The notes below the pieces were generated by a model, which saw only the letters and a list, made by a program, of their open reading frames with translations, was not told where the DNA came from and ran no database searches. From the NCBI GenBank assembly GCA_025965815.1, contig JAOPWF010000779.1:1-16007 (forward strand): 16,007 nt of DNA, given 5' to 3'. This document shows positions 6,884-14,475 of the stretch, one piece after another. Within the stretch, counting starts at the first letter, position 1. The number at the start of each line of letters is the position of its first letter. The stretch is from Mycobacterium sp. GTDB taxonomy: Bacteria; Actinomycetota; Actinomycetes; Mycobacteriales; Mycobacteriaceae. Position numbers and translations under genes: made by a program.

Positions 6884-9800
6884 TGCGCCGGTGTAGCACA
6901 GGCGGAGAGGGACAAGAACGCGCCCAGTTCGACGAGGCCGCCCGGCGTGGACGGAAGATATTCGGTCAGCGTCTCCGACCGCACGATGACGCTGGCGTAT
7001 TTCGCCCGGCTGACGGCCACGTTGAGCCGGTTCCTGTTGAGCAGGAACGAGATTCCGCGCGGCACGTCGTCGATCGATGACGCGGTCATCGACACGAACA
7101 CCACCGGCGCCTGCCTGCCCTGGAACTTGTCCACCGTCCCGACGTCGACGGCGTCGAGCCCTGCCGCGTCGAGACGGTCCCGCAGCAGCAGCACCTGCGC
7201 GTTGTACGGGGCGACCACCAGCACGTCGCCCGGGCCGAGTGCCCGGCTGCCGTGCTCGTCGGTCCATGCCGATCCGAGCAGTCGGCGGATCTCGGCCACG
7301 ATCGTGTCCGCCTCCTCGGGGCTGCTGGTGGAGTTGCCGAGGTGGTCCACCGTCAGCACCCGCACGCCCGGCGGGTGTCCGTCGAGGCGGCGCGCCGCTG
7401 TGCGATGCTCGTCGGAGTGCAGCCGGCCGTCGTAGGACAGCCGGGACACCGGCTCACACACCGCTGGGTGCATCCGGTAGGAGCGGTCAAGGAAGTAGCC
7501 GTGTTCTTCGGGCAGCGTCTGGTGATCTGCCACCAGCCAGCCGAGGGCCGACGCGTCGACCGGCTCGGGATGCTGCCCCTGGCTGACCTGGGGGAGCTGC
7601 TGCGGGTCGCCCAGCAGCATCAGGTTCGCCGCCGCGCGTGCCACCGCGATCGTGTTGGCCAGGCAGAACTGCCCCGCTTCCTCGACGACCAGCAGATCCA
7701 GGCTGCCGGTCGGCACCCGCACGTCGTTGGCGAAATCCCAAGCGGTGCCGCCGATCACGCATCCCGCATGGTCGGTGATGAAGCCCGGATATTCCTTCTC
7801 GTCGATCACCTGCCAGGTCGCATTGGCGCACTGCTTCTTCTTGGCGACCCGCGCCGGGTCGACCCCCACCCCGATCACGTCACGGAACAGGTTCTCCACG
7901 ACGGCGTGGGACTGCGCGACGACCCCGATCCGCCACTGGTGCCGGTTCACCAGCGTGGCGACGATCTTCGCGGCTGTGAAGGTCTTGCCCGTTCCGGGTG
8001 GCCCGTGCACCGCGAGGTATGAGGAGTCGAGGTCGAGCAGGGCTGCGGTGATGTCGGCGGCGCTCTCACCGCCGTGCGGCAGCGGTGCGCCGCTGCGGGT
8101 GCGCGGGCGGCGGCGAAGCAGGATGTCGATGACAGCCGTGCCCGGCATATCGGGCAGTCCGGCGGCAAGCTCTGCGGCAGCTGTGTCGATGGATTCCCGC
8201 AGTTTGGTGGTCGATATGGGGCCGCCGGGGGTCAGTGCGAACGGCAGCTGGGTGAACCGCCCGCCGTCCTTGGGTTCCCGCTCGCAGATGAAAACTTCGG
8301 TCGGCACGGTGGGATCGTCGACGCCGATGACGTCCGCGTTGCCCGCCGCTCGCCGGTCGGGGTTGTCGGTGAGCCCGCTCGGTGCCGGTGGTTCGTACAG
8401 CGCGAACACCTGCTTGTCGAGCCCACCGGACGCCAGCGTTCCGGTCAGCTTCGCCCAGCGCTGCGGCTTCCTGGCCCGCGGCGGGGTGTGCCAGTCCGTG
8501 TCGACCGACGCCCGCTCGGCGAGAAAGACATCGGTGTTGTCACCCCACTCCTCGACGGGGTTGTTCAGCCGGTCGAAGTGGGCCCACCAGAACGGCTTGT
8601 CCTCGCGCCGGTGGTAGCCGCGCGCCGCCGCCACCAGCGCGACCGCGGTCTGCTCGACGGTGCGGCCGTCGACACCGTCGCCGGCGAAGGTCGTCAAGGT
8701 CCGCGCCAGTTGATCGGTGTCCTCCACGCCGACGCCGTCGGTGACCGGCTGAGTGCCCAGCGGCAGCACGGCGCATTCGATCGCCCGGCCGATCAACCAG
8801 TCGCGAAGCTTGTGCGTCGATCGGCAGTCGTAGCGGTTGTACTCCTCGATTTCCTTGAGGACGATCGCCGCCTCGGAGTCATTGCCGTCGGCGCGCAGCT
8901 GGCAGAATCGGGCGTACTGGGTGATCGAGTCGGTGGCGGTGGTGACGTCGCCTGCTCGCAGTTCGGAGCCCATGTAGAACGGCTCAAGCGATTTAAGGCT
9001 GTAGTTCTCGGTGCCGACCCGAACGCACTTGCGTACGAGGGGATACAGGTCGACCAGCACGCCGCTGCGCAGCAGGTCGTCCACCTCGTCCTCGCCGACG
9101 CCGTAGCTGCCGGCGAGCCTCAGCAGCGCGGTCTTCTCATACGCCGCGTAGTGGTAGATGTGCATGTCCGGATAGCGCTTACGGCGCTTTCGCACCATGG
9201 CGAGGAAGCGGACGAGTGCCCGGCGCTCGCCGGCGCGATCGTGCGCCCACAGCGGCCGGAAGGCCCCGCCGACCTCCAGCACGCCGAACATGTACTCCAG
9301 GCCCCACTCATGACCGTTGGCGGTCCACAGCGGATCGCCCTCGAAGTCGAAGAACAGGTCGCCTTTGTCGGGATGGGGCAGCAGGGTCAGCGGCTGCGGA
9401 TCGGCGATCTCGTACGGCGGCTTGCCGTCGCTCCTCGGCTGAATCTGCAGGCGTGCCTGCGCGGTCAGCGACCTCACCGTTCTGGAGGTGAGCTCCGGCA
9501 CCGGACCGTCGTGGTGCGCGAGGCCGGTCATGGTGGTGATGCCGGCGTCGATCAACCGGGCCCGCTGACTCACCCGCATGTTGGCCACCAGCAGCAGATC
9601 GTCGTGCTCGCGGACCTGGATGGTGCACTCGGGACAGCGGAAGCAGGCCCGCACGTCCGGGTCGTCCCACGACACCGTGGTCGCGCCGGCGAAATGCCCG
9701 TCGAGCAGGCGCTCCAACGCGGCGCGCCGGGGCCGGTACACCGGAAGGAGTTCGCTCACCGGGTAGCTCACGGTGGCGCCGTCGCCGAGCACCAATTCCA

Positions 9801-10290
9801 CCTGCGGCGAGACCGGTACCCCGGCTTGCTCCAGCGTGTCGGCGTAGGCCGCGAGCTGCAGCAGGGCCTCGACCTTGACCGAGCGGGCGAGTTTGGTGTC
9901 GCGTAGCCGGTACCGCTCGCCGTCGAAGATCAAGAAGTCCGCGAAGCCGACGAACCGGCCGTCGAACATCGCCGCCTGGTAGATCACCGGTGCCCGGCGG
10001 CCGACGGCGCGCATGGTCGCCTCGGCCGCGGCGCTCAAACCCGCGACGGTGTAGGGCGGCCTGCCGATGACGGTGACGTTGTCCTGCGACGACGCGCGAA
10101 GCTCGTCGAAGTAGCGCCCTTCGTGCTCACCACCGAGTTCTGCGGTCCGGGCGAGCAGTGCGTCTTCAGCGGCGACTTGTGGGCCCCACCCGAGCCGCGC
10201 GTCGAACGAGCGCAGCAGGGCGTACTCGCAGCGGGCCGCCGCGGCGAGATCCGATGCGCTGTAGATGACTTGATCGTCGGCGACGAACAC
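6880..10290 (-). CDS. Cas4/RecB-like FeS nuclease - RNase H-like exonuclease - SF1 helicase fusion (Rv1251c-like)
   Basis: A 1136-residue putative DNA or RNA processing enzyme. Residues 1-230 look like a TM0106-type RecB/Cas4 nuclease: GFADFLIFDG (Asp118), RDTK (Asp131, Lys133) and QLAAY (Gln145, Tyr149). Cys21 plus a CFRCPEC cluster (Cys216, 219, 222) match the four-cysteine 4Fe-4S arrangement of Cas4/AddB/Dna2. Residues 310-500 resemble the RNase_H_2 (YprB) exonuclease: FFDFEGDP (Asp315, Glu317), VDLYPL (Asp414) and YNRYDC (Asp488). The C-terminus is a UPF1/Dna2-type SF1 helicase: GPPGTGKT (763-770), VEEAGQF (869-875), GDPQQLP (894-900), SYRMHP (937-942), VDKFQGRQ (1053-1060) and NVAVSRAK (1090-1097). 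All motifs are intact. GTG 10290 gives a length near the 1139 residues I recall for Rv1251c. An in-frame GTG at 10335 is the alternative. It lies between lprE and the coupled FAD dehydrogenase. The cellular substrate is unknown; repair or RNA-DNA hybrid processing is inferred. Confidence 0.88.
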   Translation of the reverse strand: MFVADDQVIYSASDLAAAARCEYALLRSFDARLGWGPQVAAEDALLARTAELGGEHEGRYFDELRASSQDNVTVIGRPPYTVAGLSAAAEATMRAVGRRAPVIYQAAMFDGRFVGFADFLIFDGERYRLRDTKLARSVKVEALLQLAAYADTLEQAGVPVSPQVELVLGDGATVSYPVSELLPVYRPRRAALERLLDGHFAGATTVSWDDPDVRACFRCPECTIQVREHDDLLLVANMRVSQRARLIDAGITTMTGLAHHDGPVPELTSRTVRSLTAQARLQIQPRSDGKPPYEIADPQPLTLLPHPDKGDLFFDFEGDPLWTANGHEWGLEYMFGVLEVGGAFRPLWAHDRAGERRALVRFLAMVRKRRKRYPDMHIYHYAAYEKTALLRLAGSYGVGEDEVDDLLRSGVLVDLYPLVRKCVRVGTENYSLKSLEPFYMGSELRAGDVTTATDSITQYARFCQLRADGNDSEAAIVLKEIEEYNRYDCRSTHKLRDWLIGRAIECAVLPLGTQPVTDGVGVEDTDQLARTLTTFAGDGVDGRTVEQTAVALVAAARGYHRREDKPFWWAHFDRLNNPVEEWGDNTDVFLAERASVDTDWHTPPRARKPQRWAKLTGTLASGGLDKQVFALYEPPAPSGLTDNPDRRAAGNADVIGVDDPTVPTEVFICEREPKDGGRFTQLPFALTPGGPISTTKLRESIDTAAAELAAGLPDMPGTAVIDILLRRRPRTRSGAPLPHGGESAADITAALLDLDSSYLAVHGPPGTGKTFTAAKIVATLVNRHQWRIGVVAQSHAVVENLFRDVIGVGVDPARVAKKKQCANATWQVIDEKEYPGFITDHAGCVIGGTAWDFANDVRVPTGSLDLLVVEEAGQFCLANTIAVARAAANLMLLGDPQQLPQVSQGQHPEPVDASALGWLVADHQTLPEEHGYFLDRSYRMHPAVCEPVSRLSYDGRLHSDEHRTAARRLDGHPPGVRVLTVDHLGNSTSSPEEADTIVAEIRRLLGSAWTDEHGSRALGPGDVLVVAPYNAQVLLLRDRLDAAGLDAVDVGTVDKFQGRQAPVVFVSMTASSIDDVPRGISFLLNRNRLNVAVSRAKYASVIVRSETLTEYLPSTPGGLVELGAFLSLSACATPAQ

Positions 10291-10296
10291 GGTGCA

Positions 10297-10302
10297 ACTG
10301 TA
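10297..10302 (-). promoter_or_regulatory. candidate -10 element placing a leaderless start at GTG 10290
   Basis: Minus-strand TACAGT (10302 down to 10297) fits TANNNT and ends six bases before GTG 10290. That is the spacing expected when transcription starts at the first base of the start codon. No Shine-Dalgarno sequence precedes the GTG. Leaderless mRNAs are common in mycobacteria, so this supports 10290 over 10335 as the start of the helicase-nuclease gene. Confidence 0.45.
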
Positions 10303-10356
10303 TGGCAGCCGGCCGACAGCTCCGCGCGCCCACACACTCCGAATCGGCGTTTCGCA

Positions 10357-10387
10357 GACGGTCCTCGCACTTCCTCCGCCGACCGTC
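10357..10387. repeat. 7-bp inverted repeat between lprE and the helicase-nuclease gene
   Basis: GACGGTC (10357-10363) and GACCGTC (10381-10387) are perfect arms separated by 17 nt, in the 118-bp gap after lprE. The long loop and lack of a T-tract argue against an intrinsic terminator. It could be a regulator site for the downstream gene or chance. Confidence 0.25.
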
Positions 10388-10408
10388 GATTTCGGCGTGC
10401 CGGATGGC

Positions 10409-11017
10409 TCAGCCGCCGGTGTTGCCGATCAGTTCGACGCCGTTGCCGTTCCACCGGAACTTCACGATGCTGTCCAGCCCGGGCATGCCGTTGGAGTACT
10501 GCAGCGCGACGGTGTCGCCGGTGCTCGCCGAGGTGTCGATGCCGTTGAACCCGAAGGTGTCGGGAACGCCGGTCGGAATGAACTTGCCCTGGTGGAACAG
10601 CACTGCCCGGGTGTTCGGGTTGGAGGCATTGGTGTTGGCCTTGACGATGATCGCCGACAACTGCGCGCACACGTCGTAGTTCCCCGCGAGTGGCTCCGGG
10701 CTCCAGGCCTGCCCGCTGCGGGGATCCTTGGGCAGTTCGGAAACGGCCTTCGCGATCGCGGGATCGGCCAGGTTCACCGCGCAGGGGTCGGCGGGTGGCG
10801 CACTCATGCTCGGTTTCGCACTGCTGGGCGGCGGGGTGGCTGGTGCCGGCTTCGGGGCGGCAGAACTGTTCGCTGTTGCTTCCGGCGTCTTGGCCACGGT
10901 CGAGTCACCGGAACCGCAGCCGGCCAGCGTCAGCACGACCACGGCGGCGGCCGGAACCGCGAGCCGCTGAAGTTGCCTGCGTGACCTCCACACAACTGCG
11001 CACCGTACCGCTTTCAT
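10409..11017 (-). CDS. lprE: lipoprotein LprE (LppP/LprE family)
   Basis: A 202-residue secreted lipoprotein. The N-terminus has basic residues (RSRRQLQR), a hydrophobic core (LAVPAAAVVVLTLAGC) and a lipobox LAGC with the lipidated Cys at position 34, so Lgt/LspA processing and anchoring to the outer face of the membrane are expected. A Pro/Ala/Ser linker (about 35-76) leads to a compact domain with Cys79 and Cys117, a likely disulfide, and the conserved-looking stretch FHQGKFIPTGVPDTFGF. The size equals the 202 residues I recall for M. tuberculosis LprE (Rv1252c). The genomic position, between the Rv1251c-type gene and deaD, is the same. The start is ATG 11017; no clear ribosome site is visible, and a GTG eight or nine codons inside is less likely. 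It is divergent from deaD across 87 bp. Its molecular function is not established. Confidence 0.9.
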   Translation of the reverse strand: MKAVRCAVVWRSRRQLQRLAVPAAAVVVLTLAGCGSGDSTVAKTPEATANSSAAPKPAPATPPPSSAKPSMSAPPADPCAVNLADPAIAKAVSELPKDPRSGQAWSPEPLAGNYDVCAQLSAIIVKANTNASNPNTRAVLFHQGKFIPTGVPDTFGFNGIDTSASTGDTVALQYSNGMPGLDSIVKFRWNGNGVELIGNTGG

Positions 11018-11088
11018 CGTTGTCGGTGCCGCAACCAACGGCCGACCGCGTGCCGCGTTCCGCGGGCATTTCGTCCCACTTCGGGCAC

Positions 11089-11094
11089 TAGACT
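11089..11094 (+). promoter_or_regulatory. candidate -10 element of deaD
   Basis: TAGACT at 11089-11094 fits the mycobacterial -10 consensus. Transcription would start near 11101, only about four bases before ATG 11105, so the mRNA would be leaderless or nearly so. No purine-rich ribosome site precedes the ATG, which agrees with this. Confidence 0.45.
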
Positions 11095-11104
11095 CACAAG
11101 TCCG

Positions 11105-12823
11105 ATGACTTTCCCCGAACCGGGTGCGCAGAGCCCCGCCATGACATTCGCTGACCTGCAGATACACCCGTCGGTGCTGCAGGCCGTCTCCGACGTTGGA
11201 TACGAGACTCCCTCGGCGATCCAGGCGGCGACGATCCCGGCGATGTTGGCCGGTTCCGACGTGGTCGGATTGGCCCAGACCGGCACCGGGAAGACCGCGG
11301 CGTTCGCGATCCCGATCCTGTCCAAAATCGACACGACCAAGAAGGCCACCCAGGCCCTGGTGCTCGCCCCGACCCGCGAACTGGCGCTGCAGGTCGCGGA
11401 GGCATTCGGCCGCTACGGTGCCCATCTCCCGCAGGTCAACATCCTGCCCATCTACGGCGGACAGTCCTACGGCGTGCAACTGGCGGGCCTGCGCCGCGGC
11501 GCCCAGGTCGTCGTCGGGACACCCGGCCGGGTGATCGACCACCTCGAACGCGGCACCCTTGACCTGTCCCGGCTGGACTACCTGGTGCTCGACGAGGCCG
11601 ACGAGATGCTCGCGATGGGCTTTGCCGAGGACGTCGAGCGCATCCTGTCCGACACCCCGGAGTACAAGCAGGTGGCGTTGTTCTCGGCGACGATGCCGCG
11701 CGCCATCCGCTCGATCACCTCGAAGTATCTGCACGACGCCGTCGAGGTCGCCGTCGAGTCGAAAATAGGCACCGCCGACAACATTTCGCAGCGCTACATC
11801 CAGGTGGCCGGACCGCGGAAGATGGACGCGCTGACCAGGGTGCTGGAGGTCGAGCAGTTCGAGGCGATGATCGTGTTCGTCCGCACCAAACAGGCCACCG
11901 AGGAGGTCGCAGAACGACTGCGCGCCCGCGGGTTCTCCGCGGCGGCCATCAACGGTGACATCCCCCAGGTTCAGCGTGAGCGGACCATCGCGGCGCTCAA
12001 AGACGGCGGCATCGACATCCTGGTCGCCACCGACGTCGCGGCCCGCGGTCTGGACGTCGAACGCATCTCACACGTGCTGAACTACGACATCCCGCACGAC
12101 ACCGAGTCCTACGTGCACCGCATCGGCCGCACCGGGCGGGCGGGGCGTTCGGGCACCGCACTGCTGTTCGTCTCGCCGCGGGAACGCCACCTGCTCAAGG
12201 CGATCGAGAAGGCCACCCGCCAGAAACTCAGCGAAGCCGACCTCCCCTCCGTCGATGTCGTCAACGCGCAGCGGGTCGCGAACTTCCGCGACTCGATCAC
12301 CGACGCCCTGAACGCCCCTGGCATCGAGTTGTTCCGGCGCATGATCGAGGACTACGAGCGGGACAACGACGTGCCGGCGACCGACATCGCGGCCGCACTC
12401 GCGGTGCAGTCCCGCGACGGCGAGGCCTTCCTTATGACGGAGGCACCCCCGGAGCGGCGCCGCAGGGACGACAGGCCGGAGCGGGGGGACAAGCCGATCC
12501 GTAAGCCCGGACAGGGCTTCGCGACCTACCGGATCGCGGTGGGCAAGCGGCAAAAGGTGAGTCCGGGCGCCATCGTCGGCGCCATCGCGAACGAGGGCGG
12601 CCTGCACCGCAGCGACTTCGGGCACATCACCATCAAGCCCGATCACTCGCTGGTGGAACTGCCGGAGACACTGCCCGGCGAGACGCTGAAGGCGCTGGAA
12701 CGAACCCGCATTCAGGGTGTTCTGATCAACCTTCAGCCCGACCGGGCACCGGCCCGGTCCGGCGCCGCCCGCTCGGCCGGCCGCGACGGGAAAGCGGGGA
12801 AGAACCCGCGGAAGCGGCCGTGA
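11105..12823 (+). CDS. deaD: DEAD-box ATP-dependent RNA helicase DeaD
   Basis: A 572-residue cytoplasmic RNA helicase of the DeaD/CsdA group, acting in ribosome assembly and mRNA unwinding, often in the cold. The core is complete: Q motif GYETPSAIQAATIP (32-45), motif I AQTGTGKT (57-64), PTRELA (89-94), TPGR (139-142), DEAD (163-166), SAT (194-196), VATDVAARGLD (307-317) and HRIGRTGR (338-345). Residues about 473-544 (YRIAVGKRQKVSPGAIVGAI onward) match the DbpA-type RNA-binding domain. A basic Arg-rich linker precedes it and a Lys/Arg tail ends the protein. By memory it corresponds to M. tuberculosis Rv1253 (563 residues). ATG 11105 is supported by the nearby -10 element; ATG 11141 is a weaker alternative. 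The last codons overlap the acyltransferase start as GTGA. Confidence 0.95.
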   Translation: MTFPEPGAQSPAMTFADLQIHPSVLQAVSDVGYETPSAIQAATIPAMLAGSDVVGLAQTGTGKTAAFAIPILSKIDTTKKATQALVLAPTRELALQVAEAFGRYGAHLPQVNILPIYGGQSYGVQLAGLRRGAQVVVGTPGRVIDHLERGTLDLSRLDYLVLDEADEMLAMGFAEDVERILSDTPEYKQVALFSATMPRAIRSITSKYLHDAVEVAVESKIGTADNISQRYIQVAGPRKMDALTRVLEVEQFEAMIVFVRTKQATEEVAERLRARGFSAAAINGDIPQVQRERTIAALKDGGIDILVATDVAARGLDVERISHVLNYDIPHDTESYVHRIGRTGRAGRSGTALLFVSPRERHLLKAIEKATRQKLSEADLPSVDVVNAQRVANFRDSITDALNAPGIELFRRMIEDYERDNDVPATDIAAALAVQSRDGEAFLMTEAPPERRRRDDRPERGDKPIRKPGQGFATYRIAVGKRQKVSPGAIVGAIANEGGLHRSDFGHITIKPDHSLVELPETLPGETLKALERTRIQGVLINLQPDRAPARSGAARSAGRDGKAGKNPRKRP

Positions 12824-14010
12824 GCGTTTCCCGCGCTCAGCGCAGACCCAACGCATCAGGCACGACGGAGCGCAGTGCCGAGACTGTGGACACCGATGGT
12901 GGCCTGGAGTCGATCTCCTCGGCGCACCGCGTCGCATCACTGACCGGAATCCGGGCGGTCGCCGCGATTCTGGTGCTCGCCACCCACGCCGCCTACACCA
13001 CCGGCAGGTACACCCACGGCTACGTCGGTCTGGTGTATTCGCGGATGGAGATCGGTGTCCCGATCTTCTTCGTGCTGTCCGGCTTCCTGCTCTTTCGCCC
13101 GTGGGTCAAGGCGGCCGCGGCCGGCGGACGGCCACCGTCAGTGAGCCGCTATGCGTGGCACCGGGTGCGACGGATCATGCCGGCCTACGTCGTCACCGTC
13201 CTGGCCGCCTACCTCCTGTACCACTTCCGCATGGCGGGGCCCAATCCCGGCCACACCTGGATCGGCCTGTTCCGCAACCTGTCGCTGACCCAGATCTACA
13301 CCGACCACTACCTGTACTCCTACCTGCATCAGGGGCTCACCCAGACGTGGAGTCTGGCCGTGGAGGTCGCCTACTACGTGGCGTTGCCGCTGTTCGCCTA
13401 TGTGCTGCTGGTCTTGCTGTGCCGTCGGCAGTGGCGACCCCGGCTGCTGATGGCCGGTCTGGTCGCGCTGGGCGCCGTCACGCCGCTGTGGCTGTGGCTG
13501 GTGCACACCACCGACTTTCTGCCCGACGGTGCCCGGTTGTGGCTGCTCAGCTACCTGGTGTGGTTCGTCGGCGGCATGATGCTCGCCGCGCTTCAGGTCA
13601 TCGGGGTGCGCGCCTACGCACTGGCCTGCATTCCGTTGGCGCTGGCGAGCTACTTCGTGGTCGCCACCCCGATCGGCGGCGAGCCGACCACGTCGCCCGC
13701 CGAACTGCGGGAGGCGTTGGTCAAGGCCGGGTTCTACGCCGTCATCGCAACGATGGCGGTCGCCCCGCTGGCGCTGGGCGATCGGGGCTGGTACGCGCGG
13801 GCCATGGCGAGTCGACCGATGGTGTGGTTGGGCGAGATCTCCTACGAGATCTTCCTGATCCACCTGGTGACCATGGAGCTGGTGATGGTCGAGATCCTGC
13901 ACTACCCGATCTACACCGGCTCGATGCTCTGGCTGTTCGTCGCGACGCTCCTGGTCACCATTCCGCTGGCCTGGCTGCTGCACCGGTTCACCCGCGTGCG
14001 GTCCGGCTGA
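12820..14010 (+). CDS. membrane O-acyltransferase, acyltransferase_3/OafA family (Rv1254-like)
   Basis: A 396-residue polytopic membrane enzyme expected to transfer acyl groups to a glycan, glycolipid or other cell-envelope acceptor. After a hydrophilic leader of about 38 residues the family start is clear: SLTGIRAVAAILVLATHAAY with Arg45 and the probable catalytic His56, then EIGVPIFFVLSGFLLFRPW (78-96), RYAWHRVRRIMPAYVV (110-125) and WSLAVEVAYYVALP (177-190, Glu182). About ten hydrophobic segments span the protein, including a late SYEIFLIHL-type helix. The GTG at 12820 overlaps the deaD stop (GTGA), so translation is coupled; a GGAAG lies nearby. The initial 35 residues could be shorter if an internal start is used. 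It converges on the small Thr-rich protein with only six bases between the stops. By memory the M. tuberculosis counterpart is Rv1254. The acceptor is unknown. Confidence 0.9.
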   Translation: MSVSRAQRRPNASGTTERSAETVDTDGGLESISSAHRVASLTGIRAVAAILVLATHAAYTTGRYTHGYVGLVYSRMEIGVPIFFVLSGFLLFRPWVKAAAAGGRPPSVSRYAWHRVRRIMPAYVVTVLAAYLLYHFRMAGPNPGHTWIGLFRNLSLTQIYTDHYLYSYLHQGLTQTWSLAVEVAYYVALPLFAYVLLVLLCRRQWRPRLLMAGLVALGAVTPLWLWLVHTTDFLPDGARLWLLSYLVWFVGGMMLAALQVIGVRAYALACIPLALASYFVVATPIGGEPTTSPAELREALVKAGFYAVIATMAVAPLALGDRGWYARAMASRPMVWLGEISYEIFLIHLVTMELVMVEILHYPIYTGSMLWLFVATLLVTIPLAWLLHRFTRVRSG

Positions 14011-14016
14011 TCCCGG

Positions 14017-14376
14017 CTACCCAAGACCACCCGGCTGCGCGGTCGTGCTGGCCGCAGACGGATTCGACATGGTGGTCGTTCCCGTCGAGGTGGTCTCCGT
14101 CTCCGGTATGGCCGTCTCGACGATCGGCGGCTGCGCAGGGCTTGTGTCACCGGACGTGATGTCCGTCGTGCTCGGGGCGGCACTCGGTGTGCTCGTCCTC
14201 GTCGTCGTACTCTGCGCCGCCGATGTCGTGGTCGTGGTCGTGGTCGAACCTGGCACCTCGGTTACGGACGGCGTGGTCGAGTGCCGGGACGTCTGCAAGA
14301 CCGCGAAGACGAGCACGGCGATCACGGCGAGTCCGGCCCCGCCGGCGGCGAATACGGCCCCGGGGCGCTCATCCAC
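14017..14376 (-). CDS. small single-pass membrane protein with Thr/Ser-rich tail (N-terminus probably in another frame)
   Basis: This open frame has one membrane segment (GLAVIAVLVFAVLQT) followed by about 85 residues rich in Thr, Ser and Pro, including a run of seven Thr, typical of an extracytoplasmic, possibly O-glycosylated stalk. The family is not recognised. The start is uncertain. GTG 14376 has no ribosome site. ATG 14445, also in frame, lies upstream of the best promoter element, and the stretch between them is Arg/His-rich and not protein-like. A leaderless GTG at 14423 in a different frame gives a better N-terminus (see the entry at 14322-14423), so the real product may be a fusion across the CCCCGGGG run at 14358-14365. 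The gene converges on the acyltransferase, and its promoter lies 39 bp beyond the TetR stop. Confidence 0.6.
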   Translation of the reverse strand: MDERPGAVFAAGGAGLAVIAVLVFAVLQTSRHSTTPSVTEVPGSTTTTTTTSAAQSTTTRTSTPSAAPSTTDITSGDTSPAQPPIVETAIPETETTSTGTTTMSNPSAASTTAQPGGLG

Positions 14377-14423
14377 TGCGTGGCATCGGGTTCGGTCGGC
14401 CGTTCGTCGGTGTGGTAAGCCAC
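14322..14423 (-). other. short leaderless frame likely encoding the true N-terminus of the Thr-rich protein (frameshift)
   Basis: GTG 14423 stands eight bases after a strong -10 (TAATAT) and reads VAYHTDERPTEPDATQ before running to a stop at 14322-14324, 33 codons in all. An acidic, Pro-rich cytoplasmic leader of this kind directly before a single membrane helix is plausible for a mycobacterial small membrane protein. Moving one base back at CCCCGGGG (14358-14365) would join it to the frame that encodes the membrane helix and Thr-rich tail. The site reads C CCG GGG, formally an X XXY YYZ heptamer. A sequencing or assembly error, a real mutation, or programmed -1 frameshifting are all possible. 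Confidence 0.45.
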
Positions 14424-14431
14424 GGGCACCG

Positions 14432-14437
14432 ATATTA
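14432..14437 (-). promoter_or_regulatory. strong -10 element TAATAT for the Thr-rich membrane protein
   Basis: Minus-strand TAATAT (14437 down to 14432) is close to the TATAAT consensus and stands out in GC-rich surroundings. Transcription would start at about 14425-14423, which coincides with GTG 14423 and suggests a leaderless message. It lies inside the longer open frame that begins at ATG 14445, which argues against that start. Confidence 0.5.
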
Positions 14438-14475
14438 GGGGGCATCCCAGCGGGCCGGTGTTCGAGTCGGCTCTG

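Noticed and set aside
5654..7435. Open frame of 593 codons on the plus strand opposite the FAD dehydrogenase
   Set aside because: It spans the junction of two real minus-strand genes, has low-complexity composition and no family motif.
8074..9906. Open frame of 610 codons on the plus strand opposite the helicase-nuclease gene
   Set aside because: It is entirely antisense to a gene with complete catalytic motifs and has no ribosome site or recognisable domain.
9600..10290. Cas4-like domain taken as a sign of a CRISPR-Cas locus
   Set aside because: There are no direct-repeat arrays and no cas1/cas2 or effector genes in the window. The domain is fused to a helicase as in TM0106-type proteins.
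11018..11734. N-terminal extension of lprE into the deaD region
   Set aside because: The extension would bury the signal peptide and lipobox inside the protein. ATG 11017 gives a proper lipoprotein signal and the expected 202 residues.
14200..14250. GTCGTG-like short tandem repeat
   Set aside because: It encodes the Thr run of the small membrane protein read on the minus strand and is explained as low-complexity coding sequence.
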